This document shows, piece after piece, positions 25,281 to 33,516 of a DNA stretch of 64,000 nucleotides. The notes under the pieces are model-generated. The model made no database searches, was not told where the DNA came from, and was given only the letters and a program-made list of their open reading frames with translations. This stretch comes from Aggregatilinea lenta (lineage in GTDB: Bacteria; Chloroflexota; Anaerolineae; Aggregatilineales; Aggregatilineaceae). The position numbers were made by a program, and so were the translations under genes. Each line of letters opens with the position of its first letter. Position 1 is the first letter of the stretch. The stretch lies in the NCBI RefSeq assembly GCF_003569045.1, contig NZ_BFCB01000002.1:930001-994000 (forward strand), given 5' to 3'.

Positions 25281-26204
25281 ATGGCTTATACGATCCTGAC
25301 CGACGCCGACCTCGACCGCACGTTGAGCTATCCGCGCGCCATCGCGCAGATCGAGCAGGCGCTGCGCGAGCACGCCGCCGGGACGCTGAGCGCGCCGCCG
25401 CGTTTTTACGTGGGCATGGGCACGGGCGATCTGGTGTTTACGGTCGGCGCGGGCGAGCAAGCCCACGCCGCCGGGTTCCGCGTCTACACCGCCCTGCCCG
25501 GCAGCCACGACGACCGCGACCAGATCGTGGCCGTGTTTGATTCCCAGACGGGCAAGCTGCGCGGACTGGTGATCGGCAACCAGCTCGGCGCGATCCGCAC
25601 CGGGGCCATCGGCGGGACCGCGATCAAGCACATGGCGCGGCAGGATGCGCGCGTGCTGGGCATCATCGGCACGGGACGGCAGGCGCGCACGCAGATCGAG
25701 GCTGCCGCTGCCGCCCGCCCCCTGGAACAGGTCCGCGTGTACAGCCGTACCCCGGCCACGCGCGAGGCGTTCGCCGCCGAGATGCAGCAGCGAACCGGCA
25801 TCCCGGTCGAGGCGGTGGACTCGCCCGAAGCCGCTGTGCGCGGCGCGGATATCGTGATCGGCGCGACGAACAGCCGCACCCCCGTGCTCGACGCGGCCTG
25901 GATCGCGCCCGGCACGCACGTCACCACCATCGGGCCGAAGTTCTCGGCGGGGCACGAAATGCCGCTCGACCTCGCGCCGCGCTGCGCGATCGTCGCCACC
26001 GACTCCCCCGCCCAGATCGATGCCTACCCCGAGCCGTATTTCCTGAGCGCGCCGGACCGCGCCCGCACGATCCCGCTGAGCGCGATCGTCACCGGGCAGC
26101 AGCCGGGCCGCACAAGCGACGACGACATCACGCTGTTTTGTTCGGTCGGGCTGGCGGGCACGGAGGTGTTCGTCGCGCTGGCCGCGCTGGAACACAGCGC
26201 CTAG
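25281..26204 (+). CDS. Ornithine cyclodeaminase / mu-crystallin family protein
   Basis: The 307-residue protein spans the whole family. The NAD(P)-binding Rossmann motif is IIGTGRQARTQ, preceded by LGAIRTGAIGG, the family signature near the active site, and followed by VIGATNSRTPVL. Members act as ornithine cyclodeaminase, alanine dehydrogenase or imine reductases (ketimine, pyrroline carboxylate), and sequence alone does not separate these. No amino-acid operon surrounds it, so the substrate remains open. Confidence 0.88.
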   Translation: MAYTILTDADLDRTLSYPRAIAQIEQALREHAAGTLSAPPRFYVGMGTGDLVFTVGAGEQAHAAGFRVYTALPGSHDDRDQIVAVFDSQTGKLRGLVIGNQLGAIRTGAIGGTAIKHMARQDARVLGIIGTGRQARTQIEAAAAARPLEQVRVYSRTPATREAFAAEMQQRTGIPVEAVDSPEAAVRGADIVIGATNSRTPVLDAAWIAPGTHVTTIGPKFSAGHEMPLDLAPRCAIVATDSPAQIDAYPEPYFLSAPDRARTIPLSAIVTGQQPGRTSDDDITLFCSVGLAGTEVFVALAALEHSA

Positions 26205-26211
26205 CCGTTAC

Positions 26212-26302
26212 GGTGTGATGCACTTTTTGAGCGAGAGAACTGGTTTCTCACCTGTTCATTCCCCCGCGATCTGTAGGGGCGGGGCCTGCTCCGCCCGTCT
26301 AC
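26212..26302. repeat. Truncated copy of the 45738-45945 element
   Basis: GTGATGCACTTTTTGAGCGAG followed by GAACTGGTTT and CGCGATCTGTAGGGGCGGGG matches the left half of the MITE-like element at 45738 over about 75 bases but lacks the end repeats. Confidence 0.55.
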
Positions 26303-26345
26303 CTGACAGACTCAGCATTCAGTCCGCACCGAGGAGATCGATCGT

Positions 26346-27164
26346 ATGCTGCCCCAGGAGGACATGATCGCGCGCCTGCGCGCCGTGTGCGCTGCGGATG
26401 AGACACTGGACGCCGCGATGATGTACGGCTCGTTCACGCGCGGCGAGGGCGACGCCTATTCGGACATCGAGTTTCTGCTGTTCTTCCGCGACGACGCGCT
26501 GCCGGACCTGGACAGGCGCGCATGGCTGGCGCAGATCCGCCCGGTCGAGCTGCTGTTCGTGAACGAGTTCGGCCACCACACGGCAATCTTCGACAACCTC
26601 GTGCGCGGGGAGTTCCACTTTCACGCGGCGAGTGAGGTCACACTCGCGGCGGGCTGGCCGGGTGTCGTGCACTTCCCCTCGCTGGCGTCCACACTGATCG
26701 CCGACAAATCCGGCGCGCTAACGCCGTACCTCAACGCGATCGTCGCGCCGCCGCCCGCGCAGGGCGGGCCAGAAAAAACCCAATCGTTAGCGGACAACTT
26801 CGTCAACTGGAGCTGGTTCGGCGTGAATGTGCTGCGGCGGGGAGAATACGCCCGCGCGCTGGAACTGCTGGGGTCGGCGCACCGCTACCTGCTGTGGATG
26901 GCGCGGCTGTTGGCGGGACGAACGGACAACTGGCTGACACCCTCCAAAAGCGCGGAGCTAGACCTGCCGCCGGAGGTGATGGCGCGCTACCGGGCCTGTA
27001 CCGCGACGAGCGATCCCGGCGCGCTGTGGGCTGCGTATGGGGCGCTGTGGGCATGGGGCGGCGAGATGCTCGACACGCTGGCCGCGCGCGAGGGGATCGA
27101 TCCGCACGCGGCGCTGCGGACGCGCATGGCCGAGGTCATGCGGGAGGCCGAAAAAGTGGGCTAG
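26346..27164 (+). CDS. Lincosamide nucleotidyltransferase homologue (Lnu(F)/Lnu(B)-like)
   Basis: The 272-residue protein aligns along its whole length, from memory, with Lnu(F) and Lnu(B). The nucleotidyltransferase core is MMYGSFTRGEGDAYSDIEF with G28-S29 and the metal-binding D40 and E42. IFDNLVRGEFHF and NVLRRGEYARALELL are also family-specific blocks. Lnu enzymes inactivate lincomycin and clindamycin by adenylating a hydroxyl. Codon use matches the chromosome and no mobile element is adjacent, so this looks like a resident gene rather than a recent import. GGAG lies 9-10 bases upstream of the ATG. Activity on lincosamides is untested. Confidence 0.82.
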   Translation: MLPQEDMIARLRAVCAADETLDAAMMYGSFTRGEGDAYSDIEFLLFFRDDALPDLDRRAWLAQIRPVELLFVNEFGHHTAIFDNLVRGEFHFHAASEVTLAAGWPGVVHFPSLASTLIADKSGALTPYLNAIVAPPPAQGGPEKTQSLADNFVNWSWFGVNVLRRGEYARALELLGSAHRYLLWMARLLAGRTDNWLTPSKSAELDLPPEVMARYRACTATSDPGALWAAYGALWAWGGEMLDTLAAREGIDPHAALRTRMAEVMREAEKVG

Positions 27165-27194
27165 CAAGACACGCGAGGGTGAAACAAGACGGTT

Positions 27195-28181
27195 ATGGGG
27201 CGTATTCGGCAAGGCTTGTCGATCCTTCCAGCGGTGTGGGGCTTGCTCACTAACGCATACCTGGCGCTGCATTTCGCCTGCAACGACTGTGCCCCGGTCG
27301 CGGCGCAGGCCACGCATGCGGCGCACTGGCTGACCGGGATCGCGCTGCTGATGCTGATCATCGCTGCCCTGCTGCGTGCGCCCTGGGTCGCGCTGTGGTT
27401 GGTGCCGGGCGCAATCGCGTTCGCGGTGTGGTTCGGCCCGCTGTGGATCCCGACGCCCACGCCGGACGCCTCCGGTCCCAGCTTCACGGCGGCGACGTAC
27501 AACGTGCTGGGCTTCATGGCCGATCCTGACCAGACCTTCGCGGTGATTGCGGCGATGGACGCGGACATCGTCGCGCTGGAAGAATTACGGCCCATGCTCG
27601 AAGGCAAGGTGCGCGACGAGTTGAGCGACCGTTATCCGTATCAGGTCTCGAAGGTGATCCAGGGCTTCGACGGCTACGCGCTACTCAGCCGCTACCCGAT
27701 CCTCGACAGTCACGTCGAGCTGGATATCGACTTCGAGCACGTGGATCTCGCGCAGCCGCGCTACCTGCGCGCGGTGCTGGACGTGGACGGGCACACGGTG
27801 GTGGTGTACGTGCTGCACCCGTCGATCCCCCGGTTCGAGATCGGGAAAACCTACGACGAGACGGCTCTGGCGGCACAAATCGACCACCTCGCCGGGCTGA
27901 TTGCGGCGGAAAGCGATCCGGTGCTGCTGCTGTGCGACTGCAACACGTCGCCGATCGCGCGGCCTTACGCGGCGCTCGACGCCGTGCTGGACGATTCGTT
28001 CCGCGAGCGCGGCTGGGGCATGGGCAATACGCACCCGGCGGATCCGTTCCCGTTCCTGCGCATCGATTACGTGTGGCACAGCGCGGGCATCACGGCGCTG
28101 GAGGCGCGCGTCTGGCCGGACGCGGGCACGTCGGATCACCATCCGCTGTGGGCGCGGTTGGCGGTGGAGAGCAGCGAGTAG
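27195..28181 (+). CDS. Membrane-anchored endonuclease/exonuclease/phosphatase-fold protein
   Basis: Three hydrophobic segments (about 8-27, 45-64 and 67-84) anchor a C-terminal EEP domain (about 97-325). Its motifs are TYNVLG (Asn), ALEELRP (metal-binding Glu), CDCNTSP in place of the usual GDFN (Asp and Asn retained), RIDYVWHS and GTSDHHPL with the catalytic Asp-His. Family members are phosphodiesterases acting on DNA, sphingomyelin or inositol phosphates; the topology suggests the domain faces outward. The gene starts 31 bases after the Lnu-like gene and may share its transcript. Confidence 0.85.
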   Translation: MGRIRQGLSILPAVWGLLTNAYLALHFACNDCAPVAAQATHAAHWLTGIALLMLIIAALLRAPWVALWLVPGAIAFAVWFGPLWIPTPTPDASGPSFTAATYNVLGFMADPDQTFAVIAAMDADIVALEELRPMLEGKVRDELSDRYPYQVSKVIQGFDGYALLSRYPILDSHVELDIDFEHVDLAQPRYLRAVLDVDGHTVVVYVLHPSIPRFEIGKTYDETALAAQIDHLAGLIAAESDPVLLLCDCNTSPIARPYAALDAVLDDSFRERGWGMGNTHPADPFPFLRIDYVWHSAGITALEARVWPDAGTSDHHPLWARLAVESSE

Positions 28182-28373
28182 CGGATAGCGATTAGCCAGG
28201 AGCAAAGGCACCCGCGACCTCACCCCCGGCCCCTCTCCAATCTGGGTTGGAGAGGGGAGACAGGCAAATGCTCGGCGGTTCTGTAGGGGCGGGTTTGCAA
28301 CCCGCCCTGGCTTTTTAACCCTACCCGCGCGGTACAAAAACGCGTAGGGGCGTATCGCATACGCCCCTACCAA
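28178..28373. repeat. Composite intergenic repeat
   Basis: Order: 'tagcggatagcgattagcc', 'cgacctcacccccggcccc' hairpin with CTCTCC-AATCTGGGTT-GGAGAG, 'gtaggggcgggtttgcaacccgccc', then GTAGGGGCGTATCGCATACGCCCCTAC (28345-28371), a perfect-looking palindrome. Confidence 0.75.
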
Positions 28374-28399
28374 GAAATCAATGCGTGCGCGGTGTGTCG

Positions 28400-29032
28400 T
28401 TACAGCAGCTTGCGGATGCCGTCCGCGATGATGGCCGGGTCGGTGTCGTAGGGGTAAATGATGCGCAGGCGGCCCTCCGGCCCGACGACGAACGTCGAGG
28501 CGGTGTGATCGACGAGGTAGTTCTCGCCGCTGTCGTCGTAGGTGTGGCGCTGGAAGAACACGCCGAACTGCTGCGCGATGCCCCGCAGCGTCAGCTCGTC
28601 GCCCGTGATGCCGATGAAGGTCGGGTCGAAGTTGCCCAGGTACGTCGCCAGACGATCCGGCGTGTCGCGGTCGGGATCGACGCTGACGAACACGAACGCC
28701 ACCTGCGACGCATCATCACCCAGATCGGTCTTCACGCGCTTGAAGTCGGAAATCGTCACCGGGCAGACGTCCGGGCAGCTCGTATAGCCGAAGAACATTA
28801 CCGCCACTTTGCCCTGCAGGTCGCTGAGGCTCAGCGGCTCCCCGGCCTGATCGGTCAGCGTGAAGTCTTCGAGATCCTTGGGCGGATCGAGCACCGTGCC
28901 GGGCAGCGGCGTCGGGCTGGGACCGGGCGTCGGATCGTCGCCGGACGACAGCGCGCCGCAGCCCGCCAGCACGATCGCGCCGAGCAGTGCGAGCGCGACG
29001 ATCCGCACCAGAGACAGCCGGGAGCGGTTCAT
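28400..29032 (-). CDS. SCO1/SenC family copper protein (lipoprotein)
   Basis: A lipobox (VLAGC, lipidated C25) anchors the protein. A Pro/Thr linker leads to the thioredoxin-like SCO domain with copper ligands C86 and C90 (SCPDVC) and H176 (DHTAS). SCO proteins load copper into the CuA site of cytochrome c oxidase subunit II. It begins four bases after the stop of the PCuAC gene, in one operon. It forms the last step of the copper path encoded here. Confidence 0.95.
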   Translation of the reverse strand: MNRSRLSLVRIVALALLGAIVLAGCGALSSGDDPTPGPSPTPLPGTVLDPPKDLEDFTLTDQAGEPLSLSDLQGKVAVMFFGYTSCPDVCPVTISDFKRVKTDLGDDASQVAFVFVSVDPDRDTPDRLATYLGNFDPTFIGITGDELTLRGIAQQFGVFFQRHTYDDSGENYLVDHTASTFVVGPEGRLRIIYPYDTDPAIIADGIRKLL

Positions 29033-29036
29033 CGCC

Positions 29037-29657
29037 CTACTCCATCCCTGTGCGGACTTCGGCGTCCACCGTCAGTTCTTTGCCGGACGCGAAGGTCAGC
29101 ACAAGTTCCACGGTCTGGCCCGGCTCGAATGCGGCATCGATGCCGATCAGCATCATGTGAAATCCGCCCGGCTCCAGCGTCACACTGCTGTCGGCGGGGA
29201 TAGTCAGGCCATCGGTGAGCGGGCGCATCTGCATCACGTCGCCGTTCATCGTCGTCTCGTGGATCTGGACCTCACGTGCATCGGCGCAGGTGACGCCCGT
29301 CAGCACATCGTCCTCATCGGCGTTGTTGGTGATGGTCATGTAGGCGGCGGTGATCGTCTCGGCGGGCGTGCCCATATCCATTCCGGCCATCGACTCGGTG
29401 GCGTCGGCGGCGGGCATTTCCATTTCGCCCATCGACTCGGTGGCGTCGGCGAACCCGGTGGTCGCGCGCACCCACGCGTTTTCGATCACAATCCCGCTCG
29501 ACGCGGCGTCCCCGTTGTCCTCGTCGCCGTCATCCGAGCCGCTCTGCCATACGTATACGACTGCAAGCACCGCGACCAGCAGCACCAGTACGATCACCCA
29601 CGACAGCCACCCGCCCCGGATTCCTCCGCGCGGTTCGACCGGCTGCATTTCCGTCAT
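29037..29657 (-). CDS. PCuAC copper chaperone with Met-rich insertion
   Basis: One N-terminal TM (17-37) anchors an external PCuAC domain. The Cu(I) ligands H133, M144, H167 and M169 fit the family pattern H-x10-M-x(21-22)-H-x-M. Between the first strand (NAWVRAT) and TAAYMTI, where relatives have about five residues, there is an insertion (about 68-100) with ADATESM twice (70-76, 84-90) and MGEMEM/MAGMDMG, so seven Met in a short acidic stretch. It could bind extra copper. The protein should hand copper to SCO or directly to oxidase. RBS AGGAGG precedes ATG 29657. Confidence 0.9.
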   Translation of the reverse strand: MTEMQPVEPRGGIRGGWLSWVIVLVLLVAVLAVVYVWQSGSDDGDEDNGDAASSGIVIENAWVRATTGFADATESMGEMEMPAADATESMAGMDMGTPAETITAAYMTITNNADEDDVLTGVTCADAREVQIHETTMNGDVMQMRPLTDGLTIPADSSVTLEPGGFHMMLIGIDAAFEPGQTVELVLTFASGKELTVDAEVRTGME

Positions 29658-29711
29658 GTGTTCCTCCTATATGTGCTTAAGTTAGGCATTCGCTCCCCTT
29701 GAGCCGGTGGA

Positions 29712-30785
29712 TCACCCCGCGACCGGCTGCGACGGATCCGGCAGCGTAAAGGTACCGGTCACCGCGTTGCGCGGCAGGCTGATCGCGGCCCCGGCGTGAC
29801 GCAGAAAGTCGAAGTCGCTCACGGTCACCTCGACCTGCCATTCGCCCGGCCCCACCGCGACGTTCGCGCCGTAATGGAACCCGTACGTGGGCGAGATCAC
29901 CGCCGGGGCATCGACCGTAAACGTCTCGTCGCCCTGGGTGAAGGTCAGCGTGACCGTCACCCCGACCATCTTTTCTTCCAGGTTCACGGCGTGGTCGGTG
30001 ACGTCCACCACAAAATACGTGCTGCCCTCGGGCAGCTCCTCCGCGACGCTGGACCCGGCGCCCGTCACGTCATACAACTGCACGGCGTCCTGGCGGCTCA
30101 GCGTGACGTGCAGACCCGCCTGGGTGAAGTCCCCAATCACCGCCGGACTCGCCCCCTTGCCCGTCACCGTGCCGTCCGGCTCCAACGTGAACTCGCCCTG
30201 CCAGCGCACCGGCTCCAGCCAGACGTCCTGCGCGCCGGACTGCCGCAGCGCCTTGACCGGGCTGACTTCGACATCCCAGGTGTAGGTCGCGCCGTTGGGC
30301 ACCAGGAAGTTGTCGCCGTAGTGGTAGCCGTGGCCCACCGCGACCATCGCCGGGGCCAGCGCGTCGAGCACGACTTCGCCGGTGTCGCTGCGGCTGACGG
30401 TCAGGTGCACGTCTACGGGCAGGCGCTCGCCCAGCAGCAGGCGCGCGTCGTTCACGTCGAGCGTGATGTGCTTCATCTGCGCGCCCGCCTCGCCGGTCAG
30501 GTCGCCGCTGCACGCCTGAAGCTCGCCGTCCACCACCTGATACAGTTCCGCCGCCGGGCTGACGTTGAAGATCATCTGCACGTCGTCTTTGACGACCGAC
30601 GCGATGCCCGATCCGTGCGAGTGCGGGGGAACGGTGACGGTCTGGGCCGTGGCATTCGTGGGACAGTCCGCCGCGTTGACGCCGCTCTGCGACGCAATCA
30701 CGATGACGCCCACCACCACGGCGACGATCAGGAGAAATACAGCCGGGACCGCCAGGGCATTCCTATTTTTGAGTAGCGTATTCAT
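29712..30785 (-). CDS. Membrane-anchored protein with two P19-like metal-binding domains
   Basis: An N-terminal TM (11-31) is followed by two copies of a P19/Tp34-type (Fe2+ transport protein) beta-sandwich. Copy 1 shows PHSHGSG, a Met in LAPAM and GYHYGDNF; copy 2 shows PAVISPTYGFHYGAN. The His-Tyr-Gly segment is near the known copper/iron site of P19. The first copy contains more likely ligands (His57 region, Met, His) than the second, which may be structural. P19 proteins bind Cu(II)/Fe outside the membrane; here the operon with PCuAC and SCO points to copper. The double-domain form is unusual, since P19 is usually a single domain. Confidence 0.72.
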   Translation of the reverse strand: MNTLLKNRNALAVPAVFLLIVAVVVGVIVIASQSGVNAADCPTNATAQTVTVPPHSHGSGIASVVKDDVQMIFNVSPAAELYQVVDGELQACSGDLTGEAGAQMKHITLDVNDARLLLGERLPVDVHLTVSRSDTGEVVLDALAPAMVAVGHGYHYGDNFLVPNGATYTWDVEVSPVKALRQSGAQDVWLEPVRWQGEFTLEPDGTVTGKGASPAVIGDFTQAGLHVTLSRQDAVQLYDVTGAGSSVAEELPEGSTYFVVDVTDHAVNLEEKMVGVTVTLTFTQGDETFTVDAPAVISPTYGFHYGANVAVGPGEWQVEVTVSDFDFLRHAGAAISLPRNAVTGTFTLPDPSQPVAG

Positions 30786-30836
30786 CGACTCCTGCTCATA
30801 TCTTTGCTCAATTTAGCGGACGATTGAATGCGGGGC

Positions 30837-31160
30837 AGCCATGCGACCTCGGCCCGGCCCCTCTCCAGTCGGCGCTGGAGAGGGGCGACAAACTGAATCG
30901 TAGGGGCGGGGCTTGCTCCGCCCGTTTTTTCTTCTTCAACGCAGGGGATGATGTTGGCGAGCGCAGCGTCTACAGGTCTCGTAGGGGCGGGTTTGATGCG
31001 ATCTCAACGAACTGGTCCGGTCATCACCGCGACCTCACCCCCGGCCCCTCTCCAATCAAGTTGGAGAGGGGAGACAAGTCGTCTCAACGGGTTTTGGAGG
31101 GGCGGGCTTCAGATCCGCCTGCTTTTTCCTATTCCCTATTCCCTGTTCCCCAATCCCAAA
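30837..31160. repeat. Cluster of composite intergenic repeats
   Basis: Two hairpin modules (30840-30885; 31029-31078), three GTAGGGGCGGG-type palindromes (30900-30930, 30981, 31096) and a CCTATTCCCTATTCCCTGTTCCCC module (31128-31152). They fill the 380-bp gap between the copper operon promoter and the pheA stop. Confidence 0.75.
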
Positions 31161-31166
31161 CCCCGC

Positions 31167-32006
31167 TCACGTGCTGTTGGGGCCGCCGCTGGCCGCCGGA
31201 TAGGACCCCAGCATCTTGACCATCGACGCGCGGTGCAGCAGCGCGACCAGCGCCGCTTCGGAATCAGGGTCCTGCCAGTGACCCTCGAAATCCAGGTAGA
31301 ACCAGTACTGCCACGGACGCCCGCGAATGGGCCGCGACTCGATCTTAGTCAGGTTGATGTCACGCTCGGCAAACGCGCCAATGCAGTCGTACAGCGCGCG
31401 CGGGCGGTGGCGCACGCCGAACACCAGCGACGTCTTGCTCGGATCGTGGCGCGGGGCGTCGTCAGGGCCGATGACGAAAAAGCGGGTGGAGTTCATCGGG
31501 TCGTCTTCGATGCCGCTTTCGAGCGTGGTCAGGCCGTACAGCTCGCCCGCGAACGCGCTGGCAATAACCGCGGTGTGCGGCTCCGGCTTTTCGGCAAGAT
31601 CGTGCGCCGCGCCCGCCGTGTCGTACGTCGCCACCGGCTCCCAGCCGCGCCGCTGCAGCGTGTCGGCGCACTGCGCCAGCGCCTGCGGGTGCGACTTGAC
31701 GCGCCGCACGTCGTCCAGCGCGATGCCCTCCGGCGCAAGCAGATGGTGCCGGATCGCCAGCAGGACCTCGGCCTGCACGCGGAAGTCGTACTCCATCAGC
31801 AGCTCGTACGACTGGGCGACGGTGCCCGCCAGCGCGTTTTCGACCGGCAGCATGCCGTACGTCGCGTCGCCGCGCTGCACCGCCTGGAAGATGCCCGTAA
31901 AACTCTCGCACGGCAGCGTCTGCGCGTCCGGCCCGAAGTGCCGCCGGATCGCCTCCTCCGAATACGCGCCATGCTCGCCTTGAAAGGCTACGATCATGGA
32001 ATTCAC
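31167..32006 (-). CDS. pheA: Prephenate dehydratase
   Basis: The 279-residue protein is a monofunctional prephenate dehydratase without chorismate mutase. The catalytic part shows FQGEHGAYSEEA, LPVENALAGTV and NSTRFFVIG with the Thr-Arg-Phe active-site motif. A C-terminal ACT domain contains KIESRPIRGRPWQYWFY, the phenylalanine-binding ESRP segment, so feedback inhibition by Phe is expected. It makes phenylpyruvate for phenylalanine. GTG 32006 (GGGGG 6 bases upstream) is chosen; ATG 31997 is an equally possible start. A pterin dehydratase gene lies just upstream on the same strand. Confidence 0.95.
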   Translation of the reverse strand: MNSMIVAFQGEHGAYSEEAIRRHFGPDAQTLPCESFTGIFQAVQRGDATYGMLPVENALAGTVAQSYELLMEYDFRVQAEVLLAIRHHLLAPEGIALDDVRRVKSHPQALAQCADTLQRRGWEPVATYDTAGAAHDLAEKPEPHTAVIASAFAGELYGLTTLESGIEDDPMNSTRFFVIGPDDAPRHDPSKTSLVFGVRHRPRALYDCIGAFAERDINLTKIESRPIRGRPWQYWFYLDFEGHWQDPDSEAALVALLHRASMVKMLGSYPAASGGPNST

Positions 32007-32074
32007 TCTACGATCCCCCTCATGGATGGTAGATGCACGCCCGCGCCGGGCGTTTCAAAAGTGCTTGAACCGGG

Positions 32075-32380
32075 TTATGCATAACGCGGCAGCGCGTCGA
32101 TCTGCGTGACGAGGTCGAAGTCCTTGGACGTGATGCTGCCCTCGCTGTGGGTCATCAGGCGCACCGACACCTGCTTGTAGTCGTGAATGCAAAGGTCCGG
32201 GTGATGGTCCGCAACCTCGGCATAGTGCGCGATCGCGTTGACGAACAGCACCGCCTGATGAAAGTTCTTGAACATGAACTCGGCGTGAAGCTGCCCATCG
32301 CCCTCCAACCGCCAATCCGGGTGAGCTTGCAGCCGGGACTGGATCTCGACGTCGCTGTAGACCTGCAACTCGCGGGGCAT
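32075..32380 (-). CDS. Pterin-4a-carbinolamine dehydratase
   Basis: The 101-residue protein shows the full PCD active-site pattern ADHHPDLCIHDYKQVSVRL followed by the Thr-His-Ser and a conserved Asp (SKDFDL). The enzyme dehydrates 4a-hydroxytetrahydrobiopterin and recycles pterin cofactors; some bacterial forms serve molybdopterin or folate metabolism. GAGGAG lies 6 bases upstream of ATG 32380. It is 68 bases upstream of pheA on the same strand and diverges from folE, placing it between aromatic amino acid and pterin genes. Confidence 0.93.
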   Translation of the reverse strand: MPRELQVYSDVEIQSRLQAHPDWRLEGDGQLHAEFMFKNFHQAVLFVNAIAHYAEVADHHPDLCIHDYKQVSVRLMTHSEGSITSKDFDLVTQIDALPRYA

Positions 32381-32570
32381 CGCCGCTCCTCTCGAAGTAC
32401 CCAACGGGAAACGCCGGGGCGGACTGTAGTCGTGCTGTGCTGCGTGTGACTTCACCCCGATTATAGCGGTTCCGCTTGTGCGCTGGGGCACGAAGTGTTA
32501 CGCGGTTTCCGGTGAAATCGCCGCAGCCCGCCGCCGATTATGGCATCAAATGTTGTTTCAGGGTGTTAAA

Positions 32571-32595
32571 ATAGATTAACTTTATGTAAATCTAT
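32571..32595. promoter_or_regulatory. Inverted repeat upstream of folE
   Basis: ATAGATT and AATCTAT are perfect inverted 7-mers across 11 AT-rich bases, about 107 bases before the folE ATG, and a TAAAAT (32567-32572) -10-like element touches it. Candidate operator or divergent promoter. Confidence 0.45.
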
Positions 32596-32701
32596 TGGAA
32601 TTCTAAACTGTTCCTAACGTCCGTGCAGTATCCTGACCTTACTATCCCTGCATCTAACAGGTATACGGCATTTTACCTACAGTCAACGATAGGATAAACA
32701 C

Positions 32702-33349
32702 ATGGCCAGCACGCTCAAGCTACAATCCAACGGCAACGGGCACGTCCCCCGGCTCTCCGAACATCTGCATGAGCACGTCGAGGACGAACGACACGCCGCG
32801 ATTGAAGACGCCGTGCGCCAGATTTTGCTCCACGTGGGCGAAGATCCCGAACGCGACGGCCTGCTGCGCACGCCGCACCGCGTCGCCAACATGTACGACG
32901 AACTGCTCGAAGGCTATGGCCAGAGCGTGGACACGATCATCAACGGCGCGCTGTTCGACGTCCAGTATGGCGAAGGCGAAATGATCGTCGTCGCCGATAT
33001 CGACTACAACTCCCTGTGCGAGCACCACATGCTGCCGTTCGTGGGCAAAGTGCACGTCGCCTACATCCCGCGCAGCAAGGTGGTCGGCCTCAGCAAGATC
33101 CCGCGCCTCGTGGACATGTTCGCGCACCGGCTGCAAATTCAGGAGCGTTTGACCAACGAGATCGCGGACGCGATCCAGCAGGCGCTGGACCCGGTCGGCG
33201 TGATGGTGGTGGTCGAGGGCCAGCACAGTTGCGCGTCGCTGCGCGGCGTGAAAAAGCACGATACGAACATGGTCACCACCGCCAAACGCGGCGAGTTCCG
33301 CACCAACCGCGAGCTGCGCGACGAGTTCTACCGGCTGATCGGCAAATAG
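32702..33349 (+). CDS. folE: GTP cyclohydrolase I
   Basis: The 215-residue type I enzyme makes dihydroneopterin triphosphate from GTP, the first step of folate and biopterin synthesis. The zinc ligands are C106 and H109 ([10 protein letters not shown]) and C177 ([12 protein letters not shown]). The N-terminal 35 residues are a variable extension. It heads the plus-strand pterin/folate block that continues with the reductase at 33517 and, after an inserted island, with folB and folK. Confidence 0.96.
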   Translation: MASTLKLQSNGNGHVPRLSEHLHEHVEDERHAAIEDAVRQILLHVGEDPERDGLLRTPHRVANMYDELLEGYGQSVDTIINGALFDVQYGEGEMIVVADIDYNSLCEHHMLPFVGKVHVAYIPRSKVVGLSKIPRLVDMFAHRLQIQERLTNEIADAIQQALDPVGVMVVVEGQHSCASLRGVKKHDTNMVTTAKRGEFRTNRELRDEFYRLIGK

Positions 33350-33369
33350 CGCACGCGGCGATCCGTGAA

Positions 33370-33432
33370 GATCATGCTTGTCTCCCCTCTCCAGCCCAGA
33401 CTGGAGAGGGGCCGGGGGTGAGGTCGCGGTTG
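33370..33432. repeat. Composite intergenic repeat (hairpin module)
   Basis: TGTCTCCCCTCTCC-AGCCCAGACT-GGAGAGGGGCCGGGGGTGAGGTCGCGG lies between folE and the reductase gene. Confidence 0.7.
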
Positions 33433-33516
33433 TAGGGTAGTTTATAACTACGCCCAACGCCGCCCGGCATTGTGGCTTTCGGCCATACTACCTCAAACAA
33501 TCAGGGGGAATATCCC

